A stretch of DNA of 34,488 bases from Perkinsus chesapeaki. Lineage: Eukaryota > Perkinsozoa > Perkinsida > Perkinsidae. A program made the position numbers and the translations under genes. This document shows, piece by piece, positions 28,395 through 34,488 of this stretch. The stretch's first letter is position 1, and each line of letters starts with the position of its first letter. Under the pieces are notes generated by a model that worked only from the letters and a program-made list of their open reading frames with translations, did no database searches and had not been told where the DNA came from. The stretch lies in contig JAAPAO010000380.1 of NCBI GenBank assembly GCA_013115145.1, positions 1 through 34,488 on the forward strand, read 5' to 3'.

Positions 28395-30756
28395 CTAATG
28401 ACATGCGGACTTGGCAAACTGGGCAAAGAATGCCTCATCGATTGCCGGCGAATACTAAACATGAAAAAGATAACAGTTTCCGAAAACGAAGACTCACGAT
28501 CTCTTCGCTCCGCTTTTTTCCATTTCTCTGTGACTCTGCCAATTTCCTATTTTCCGCGACCAGTTCCTCGGCGGCTCTACGACGTTTAAGTTGCTCTTCG
28601 TCGTAGATCTGAAAAAGCGTATCTGACCTTCAAGCGCGCATTCAACTCACCCTGACAGCCTCTAATCTTCGAGCTTCGGCCTCTTGTGCTTCACGGGAAG
28701 CTTGTTCGTTCTCGGCCTGAATCCTTATCCTCTTCTCTTCGACCTGAAACAAATAATACAAATGTAATAAGGAAGTGGAGGCATGAAAATAATATATAAA
28801 TGCAATGAGATGGCCCCTACCTGCATCGCCTGTTCATCCACCACAGTCTGTTTGTTCTCCATAGAAATGCCTTTGAAATCATAACTAGTGCCGATGTCTC
28901 CATTAAGCAGTTTGCTAAATGCCACCAACTCTGCCTTCCACGAACCAGTTCAACTTGCCTTTCCTTCAAGTGGAAATCAACATCGGTTTTTTCTCTCTTT
29001 TTTTCGATTTCTCGTTCCTTTCTCTCTTTCAGTTCTCGTTCTCGTCCGAGCTCGCTGCTCACCATAATTTCGTGGCGCGCGAAATATCCTCCTACCCGTT
29101 CTGACTATCCAAGCGTTTTCTCTCGTTGCGTCGGTCATTTTCTTGGGACACGTCAAGTTCCAATCTCGTTTCGAAATCCAACTCCGCCAACTCCGCGTAA
29201 GCTCGTTCGATCGCCGCATTTCCTGCGCGCCACTTAATTCCCCGAACCCTGCTTCTTCTCTACTTTGCATGATTAACTTCTTTTCCGCGTTCTGGTCGGT
29301 GAGACCCCGCTGAAACGGAAAAGCACATCCTATGGAAATTTTCTTAGATTTTCCAGGTCGTATTTTTTATGTCAAAAACGCGCCAACTTTCCGCCGACGG
29401 TCTTCCGATTTTCGCGTCGATTTCGGGTAAAAGTGTAATTTCACACGAAAGTTTTGGCATAAGAAAAAACGACAAAATTTCCGCTCTTCATATTGGGACC
29501 CGAAACAGCTTAACTCCTTGGCCGGAGCTCCAGTCATTCCCGAGACGCATCTTGCACGCCCTGATTTTTTCCGGTATTTTTTTCGATTTTTTTCGGAATA
29601 TTCCTCATCGTGATTTAAGCGAGTTCTCACCACAAGCTCATTTTGCTTAGCTCTCTTATCCTCAACAAACTCTCCAGCGAACACCTAAACGACAATCACG
29701 ATGAAAAACCGCGCGCCACGAAATTCACCTGTGCGGAGCTTGGTCCCAAGTGACACGTATCGATTGACAGGTCCCTAAGGAGATGCACATCGAGCCAAAA
29801 GTACGAGTGCGTCTGGTAGGAGATTTCGGACTGGAAAAGTGGACTTTTTCCGTCAGGAAATTTCACTAAATTTTCAGTTGAACTTTTTGTGAATGGCAAA
29901 TCCTGAGGCAGGATATTCAAACACCGCGAGTCGGGTTTTTGGGTTTCGGGTTTTCCTTACCGTTTTGGGTCGCTCAAGATGAACTCTCGTCGAGCTTCCT
30001 TATGAAGATGGGCGAGAGAGAATTGCCGCGCATCTCTCTCGATATCGCGCAGGCTCTGTCGGCGCTCATTTTCAATTCTGACATAAAAAAAGTATATTTC
30101 TACAACAAATGCATTCCTCACTGTTCAGCGACCCTGTCAAACTCCTCAAGAGCTCGGCGGTCGTTCTCGGCGGTTTCCATCTCTGTTCTACACACTTGTT
30201 CTTTTTCGACGATCTGACGTTCCCACTCGTCGACCTGCAAACCGCTGAATTTCGTTCGTACAGACAGCAGAGAAATTTCACTAGATTTTTCTGGAAATTT
30301 TCATGAAATTTTACCAGAAAATAATCCACTTAATTCCTCAAGAATATTTTCATATATTATTCCAAAAGACTCTGTGTAACAAATGTAAGTCTCGCCATTA
30401 AGACGCGAATCGCCTGCCAAACTCTCACGTTTGCCCCAATCTGTCTAATCCGAGGGTCCAAAAGCCTCTCAGATCTTTCCGCACGCTCGTTCCGTTTGCG
30501 CTGGAGCTTGATTGCCAGATCGATCTGACAAAAAAACAGAAAAGAATCCCCTGACTATATCCGCGCTTGAGTTCAGTGATAAATAGCAAACGCTTCACGA
30601 GGGACTAATTCTCTAACGAACGATCCGCGCTAGAGGCTCATCAGCGCCCACGTGAGTTCCGCCAACATTGAACTCACACAAAGAGGAGAGGAGCGAACTC
30701 ACCTGACCACCATCAGCAATTTCACGAAGGTCGGGATCGACGATAGCGGTGCTCAT
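28395..30756 (-). CDS. RIB43A: RIB43A-family flagellar doublet-microtubule protein
   Basis: Thirteen exons: 30703-30756, 30429-30524, 30122-30234, 29961-30077, 29729-29774, 29631-29684, 29264-29309, 29096-29222, 28982-29054, 28821-28934, 28651-28743, 28498-28608, 28395-28454. All phases close, giving 367 residues, the normal family length. Family blocks appear in order: LQRKRNERAERSERLLDPRI with RQIGAN; VDEWERQIVEKEQ; HKEARREFILSDPKR; CHLGPSSAQ; AYAELAELDFETRLELD; a Glu/Lys coiled coil; FSKLLNGDIGTSYDF; and the C-terminus YSPAIDEAFFAQFAK. RIB43A lies in the protofilament ribbon inside doublet microtubules of cilia and flagella, so the organism has a flagellated stage. Two introns use GTTGAT/GTAGAG donors; three short ones carry the GTGGCGCG motif. 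The ATG at 30756 opens a short coding exon. Confidence 0.92.
29055..29095 (+). repeat. Intron motif B, inverted copy in RIB43A intron 8 (41 nt)
   Basis: On the plus strand AATTTCGTGGCGCGCGAAAT (29066-29085), opposite to the gene. It occupies half of the intron. Confidence 0.65.
29223..29246 (-). repeat. Intron motif B, RIB43A intron 7 (41 nt)
   Basis: GGGGAATTAAGTGGCGCGCA at the acceptor end. The 12-mer GGAATTAAGTGG recurs inside RIB43A intron 2 at 30326-30337. Confidence 0.6.
29705..29728 (-). repeat. Intron motif B, RIB43A intron 5 (44 nt)
   Basis: GTGAATTTCGTGGCGCGCGG directly at the donor. Confidence 0.65.
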
Positions 30757-30816
30757 GGTGAACGGGAATAAATAGGCTTCAAGAAGCAACCTCTCCAAAT
30801 CGCCTACTAATCCAGA

Positions 30817-30898
30817 GACATCGTGTCCGAGTGGTTAAGGAGTTGGACTTGAAATCCAATGGGCTCCGCCCGCGCAGGTTCGAATCCTGCCGATGTCG
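30817..30898 (+). tRNA. tRNA-Ser(UGA): tRNA-Ser(UGA)
   Basis: Complete 82-nt cloverleaf without intron. Acceptor arms GACATCG/CGATGTC pair perfectly with discriminator G. The A-box is TGTCCGAGTGGTTAAGG. The anticodon stem TTGGA/TCCAA encloses CTTGAAA, anticodon TGA. The long variable arm (GGGC...GCCC type) is characteristic of tRNA-Ser, and the T-arm GCAGG-TTCGAAT-CCTGC is perfect. It lies on the plus strand, 60 bp outside the RIB43A start, and is the only clearly functional tRNA in the window. Confidence 0.96.
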
Positions 30899-31933
30899 TT
30901 CTAAATGTTCCCACCACTGCTTCCACAACACAACTCTTCAGTGCCAATAAGCCTAGTAACGTCTTGTACGTTATACGCAACTTAACCAGCTTGACGGATT
31001 TCTATTGCACTAAGCACAGAGGGTCGCTCCACATTCGGGCGGTCCACTCCAGCAGTGCTACAATACAGTAATAATTACAGTCAAAGACAGCGACCATGAC
31101 AAACAGGACGCAGATGCCTTTCGGAGTCACCAATCACATTAGGCGGTCTCCCGGGGCATTTCAGACAGCAAGTCAAATTATATAAAATCGTAGCACTCTT
31201 GACTACAATACCTGGCCGAAGTCATTCCGCCCACACAGAAGCAGCAGCACTAGCTCACTCGAAACCTCGGCGCGTTGTCGCGACTTTCAACTTCGGTTTC
31301 AATGGTGACAGAGATCTTTGGCAGACTCTGCACCGACAAGTGGCATAGGCGAAGATGCCTAATAGCGACTCTCTCGGTAGAGCCTGAAACACCTTTCAAC
31401 ATCAATCAAATCATTTCCCAGATAAAAATTTCTGCTCTTCACTGTTAGTCGCAGCAGATTCTGTGCGGCTTCCTCGCATCGATATGCCGTCAGCCACAAA
31501 CACACACCCAGCACCTCTGGCAGAACAAGCGTGCTGGCTCGGCACGCCTGCACTAGACTTCACGTCAGATCGTCGTTTGCAATATTCCCCAGAAGACACT
31601 TACGTGAGCAAGGGTATGCGACCACGAGTCTGCTTCGCTCCGCTCAATATGGTGACACGAATTACCATTTTCGTATCTGCCCCTTCCCAAGGGACTATGT
31701 GGCAGCATGATTAAGTGAAACTATATACTAACAGCCCCCAACTGAATTAAGGAAATGCAAGATGCTGCAAGATTAGCAAGATAACTGGTCTCAGCTGCCC
31801 AGAATTGAATGTATGTGCACCACCACGTTCGGCCCATCAGTCTTGTAGAGACCAAAAAAGCGACCTCAACAAAGAAGTTAAAACGCGCTTTGTCGCGCTA
31901 TAGAATGGTACACGCAGTACCAGTGCCTGACTC
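30899..31933. other. Intergenic region; possible unrecognised minus-strand exons
   Basis: No gene supported with confidence. On the minus strand, 31660-31360 contains an ATG frame MVIRVTILSGAKQTRGRIP before a GTAAGT donor, and later frames such as LLRLTVKSRNFYLGNDLIDV that look partly protein-like. I could not join them into one product or name a family. The word TGCTTCGCTCCGCTCAA (31631-31647) recurs at 10721. Confidence 0.35.
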
Positions 31934-34302
31934 TCATTGTTGTGCCGCTGAGGTGGCCTCAGGCTGATGCTGCTGCTGCCCGCGACGAGCCGCTCGTGAT
32001 CGGCTGCCTCGCAGCTTGATGGGTTGAGGGGTGGCGTCTGGACTGGGAAATGGTATAGTCTGACCGAGCTCATTTGGCTTGGTGGGATCGCAACCAATGA
32101 TGATGGGCCGATACCTGAAAGAAATAATAAATAACGCACGCGAGGATTGAACCCACGGCCATGAGCATCAGAGCCTACGCTACTAACTACTAGACTAAAT
32201 TGCCACGTCCATAATTACTCTTCAACTGGGAGAGCACAAACAGGTGAGTTCTTGTAGTGCTGGACGTTCGCTTCCAATCCTTGAACTCTAGCAGTCGATA
32301 CATCACAAACCTGAAGAGCAGCGGAAATGCCACGAAGTAGAATATAACCAAGGATCTCACCTTTGTGGAGTTAAATCCTGTCAAATGCAAGCCTTGGAAC
32401 TTTTCTCGAAACCTTTGAGCGGTAAGCTCATCCGTAAAATTGATGAAAGCGTATCTTAGCAAGCTCGGATGATCCATGGTTCGATCCTCGGGTCCGCCAT
32501 TTTAACCTACCCGATATTGCAGCGATTTTTAAAATCGATCGGAAGATACAAAAAATCATAACCGTGTTTGAAGTCCTCGTCCAACGCACCTCGTAACATC
32601 GACTAAGAAAACATAACACTCCGTCACGCGCCACAAAATTCCCTGCTACCTGCGAGTACTTGTTAGGAATGTTTCGCAGCATTAGCGTCGTTATTGGTCC
32701 AGTGGGGTGAGGGGACGGTTCTCGTTCCTAAGGCCGTGGGTTCAAATCCACCTCAAGCTATTTTGTAATATCTCACCTTCGCAGCTGGCTTCTTGCCTTC
32801 TGTATTCTCCCCTAAAAAGACAAACAAATTTTTTTTCAGATCAGCTCCTGAGTTTCAACGTGTAAACCCTAATTTAGTAGCACTCTTGCTATCCTCATAA
32901 ATTCCTTCCTATTGCCCGAGGCTGCCCTAGAAAAGCGCCCCATTCGAGGATCGAACTCACGACCTTCCCCACACGAAACTCACCCTCGGCATCTTTGCTC
33001 TTCTTCCGCGATCTTCTCTTTTTTGGTTTCTTGGTTGACTCCAGAAACTCCATGCCATCTTGGGACTGCCTGTAACACAAGATGAGCTCGAAAGATACCT
33101 CAACGAGCGAGCTGCCCAACCAATGATCTTCAAATAGTCTTCGAGAAAAGAAATACACAATAATATCAAATAAATATTTTAGTAAACATAAAAAACACAT
33201 ATCCGGTTCAGAATTCAAAATACCAACTTTTGTGTGCCGCTTGTCCCCCTTGCACACCACCGTTGGCAAATTTGTCCAACTTGTTCCACTAACAAAATGT
33301 TCCTTTTCCATGCACATGACCTACCGTCATTCGCAATGCTACCATTTGCGATCCATGGCAACTTAAAATACGGACTCTCGCCCACTATTCCCAACTTGCC
33401 TTCGTTGGCCAGATAATAAACAAGCGCATCACCTCTATATAACATTCCATCTTACAGCAGTAAGAAAATTCTAGCAGCTCTCAAAAAAACGTCACCGCGC
33501 CACAAAATTGCCCAGTAATACCGTCGCGCAGCCGATGCCTCAATTTCGGCCGAAAGGTCCGAGAGGACATGAGAATTGCCTATCGTGCTGGAGTGAACCG
33601 TAGCAGCATCAGTATGGGCATCTTGAGTAACCTATACAGAATCTTGCACGCTTCAAGCTAAGATACCTACCTCCTCAATACACCGATCCAACACACTGCT
33701 AGCTCCTATCACACCCGGCCCCGAACCGTTTAAAAACCCGCAAATAGTGCAAGTCCACATCCCCCTCTCATAAAGCTCGCAGCCATCATTCGGACTTCCG
33801 CAATTCCCACAACATTCAAATTCATGCTCCTCCTCAAGTGGCGATGATGATTGATGAAAGCATCGGTTTAAAAGGCTATTCACACTGTATTCGCTGTTCC
33901 GGTGAAGCTGGGCAGCTGACTTGCTTTGGGATAAAGATAGTCGAGAAAGGGAGAGAGCTCGAGTGAAGCCATCGGCATCGGGAGTTAACTGAAGGATGAA
34001 AAGTAATGTCACCACTTCCTCATTACGTTCATAAAAAGTAATGTCACCACTTCCTCATTACGTTTATAAAAAGTAATGTCACCACTTCCTCATTACGTTT
34101 ATAAAAAGTAATGTCACCACTTCCTCATTACGTTCATAAAAAGTAATGTCACCACTTCCCCATCACATTTATATCCGCCCATCCCTATTATTACCCCCAA
34201 TAGCTCCTTCTTTATATTCTTCAATTTCTCCCTTAACGGTAGTGCTTGCGCGAAGCTCCCTCCCCCCTGAATCGGCACCGACACCGCCTTCCGTTCCGAC
34301 AT
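31934..34302 (-). CDS. Mei2-type RNA-binding protein (C-terminal RRM_2) with N-terminal zinc ribbon
   Basis: Twelve exons: 34132-34302, 33671-33988, 33496-33631, 33325-33450, 33228-33288, 32984-33069, 32777-32811, 32650-32727, 32511-32602, 32361-32454, 32219-32310, 31934-32114; phases agree, giving about 489 residues. The RRM of Mei2-like proteins is complete and highly conserved: TTLMLRNIPNKYSQ, DFKHGYDFLYLPIDFKNRC, NIGYAFINFTDELTAQRFR, FNSTKVCDV, ARVQGLEANVQHYKNSPV, then YRPIIIG. Upstream are a basic stretch (KKPKKRRSRKKSK), an aromatic segment DGMLYRGDALVYYLANEGK with a BAH-like look, and a Cys4 ribbon (CGNCGSPNDG, WTCTICGFLN). Mei2 proteins bind RNA and control meiotic or developmental switches in fungi and plants; the function here is inferred. 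The first exon and its donor in the 35-bp repeat are uncertain. Confidence 0.85.
32118..32214 (-). pseudogene. tRNA-like sequence inside a Mei2-type gene intron
   Basis: The 104-nt intron holds an A-box-like TTTAGTCTAGTAGTTAGTAG and a T-arm GTGGG-TTCAATC-CTCGC, about 45 nt apart, on the gene strand. The expected acceptor partner is missing, so this is a relic rather than a working tRNA gene. Confidence 0.4.
32621..32640 (-). repeat. Intron motif B, Mei2-type gene intron (47 nt)
   Basis: AATTTTGTGGCGCGTGACGG, nine bases after the donor GTAGCAGGG. Confidence 0.65.
32684..32760 (+). pseudogene. tRNA-Pro-like sequence antisense to the Mei2-type gene
   Basis: On the plus strand, TTATTGGTCCAGTGGGGTGA (A-box-like) overlaps the exon encoding the start of the RRM, and GTGGG-TTCAAAT-CCACC (T-arm) lies in the adjacent 49-nt intron. 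Only AGC...GCT of the acceptor pairs well. Confidence 0.35.
33491..33510 (-). repeat. Intron motif B spanning an exon-intron border in the Mei2-type gene
   Basis: CAATTTTGTGGCGCGGTGAC. The frame of the next exon requires the donor at GTGACG, so most of the motif is coding (AILWR). Confidence 0.6.
33632..33670 (-). repeat. Intron repeat family A, copy 2 (Mei2-type gene, 39 nt)
   Basis: GTAG-GTATCTTAG-C-TTGAAGCGTGCAAGAT-TCTGT-ATAG, followed by GGTTACT, which here is the start of the next exon. 34 of 40 aligned positions match copy 1. Confidence 0.9.
34001..34175. repeat. Five tandem 35-bp units in the first intron of the Mei2-type gene
   Basis: AAGTAATGTCACCACTTCCT starts at 34001, 34036, 34071, 34106 and 34141 (period 35). 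The units are nearly identical; the last decays at about 34165. Each unit contains GTAATG...CATTAC, a 6-bp inverted repeat, and on the minus strand repeats the candidate splice donor AAC|GTAATG. Confidence 0.95.
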
Positions 34303-34409
34303 GGCAGCATCTATGTCATCGTAGCTCCGAACCTGATCCAACTTTCAGCCCGCATTTCTCCAGTTCAGTTAAAGATGAATATTATAAACTATTAAGTATA
34401 ATGGGAACC

Positions 34410-34488
34410 ATCAAGCTCCTTTCTATTATATCTCCTCCTCCGTATCACTAGTAACATATTTCCTATCAAACTCCTTTCTATTATATCT
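34410..34488. repeat. Direct repeat at the window edge (period 55)
   Basis: ATCAAGCTCCTTTCTATTAT at 34410 and ATCAAACTCCTTTCTATTAT at 34465 match at 23 of 24 positions including the following ATCT. The second copy ends exactly at the window edge, so a longer tandem array may continue outside. Confidence 0.7.

Noticed and set aside
32455-32510. Complete plus-strand tRNA around GGTTCGATCCTCGG
   Set aside because: Only the T-arm/B-box is present; no acceptor, D-arm or anticodon arm can be folded in the flanking exon sequence.
32895-33317. A 140-codon minus frame
   Set aside because: It reads through two introns and an out-of-frame exon of the Mei2-type gene.
34001-34175. CRISPR-like array
   Set aside because: Units are directly adjacent with no unique spacers, inside a eukaryotic intron: a simple tandem repeat.

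Overview
The window looks like nuclear DNA of a flagellated protist. Evidence: spliceosomal GT-AG introns, many only 36-56 nt (several exactly 41 nt); a complete RIB43A gene, a flagellar doublet-microtubule protein; a nuclear tRNA-Ser(UGA); and decayed eukaryotic transposons. An alveolate of the Perkinsus type is my best guess from protein style and intron size. That is an impression, not a proof. A 249-nt run of N at 13350-13598 shows this is scaffolded assembly.

Layout. 0-2.8 kb: decayed retroelements, namely a gag-like frame (+), a LINE RNase H tail (-) with a hairpin tandem repeat, and a tyrosine recombinase (+). 2.76-4.87 kb: a foldback-like structure made of four arrays of a 15-bp repeat in alternating orientation, two conserved hairpins and four tRNA-like sequences, mirror-symmetric about ~3.87 kb. 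4.9-8.9 kb: no gene, but many perfect palindromes with a single-base centre. 8.9-16.8 kb (+ strand genes): a secreted subtilisin-like protease, a four-module reticulon-like membrane protein, a small secreted Cys-rich protein, and two paralogous CCCH zinc-finger genes. 16.8-21.2 kb: a second palindrome-rich desert with an hAT transposase remnant and a relic of a pepsin-like protease. 21.2-34.3 kb (- strand genes): RPA2 (12 exons), a universal-stress-like protein with a mitochondrial-type leader, RIB43A (13 exons), and a Mei2-type RRM protein (12 exons). A tRNA-Ser lies on + between the last two.

The four minus-strand genes were assembled by hand. Every listed exon junction keeps phase, and the spliced products match the expected family order to the C-terminus (RPA2: OB fold then winged helix; RIB43A: conserved N-terminal, middle and C-terminal blocks; Mei2: complete RRM_2). 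They are not an operon; they share only strand and intron style.

The most unusual signals are in the non-coding DNA. Two introns in unrelated genes (RPA2 and the Mei2-type gene) are near-identical, and a second motif (AATTTYGTGGCGCG) recurs in introns of three genes. Both suggest introner-like intron propagation. The single-base-pivot palindromes, about 35 with arms of 7 bp or more, lie almost entirely in the gene-free compartments. The 2.1-kb foldback structure is the third.
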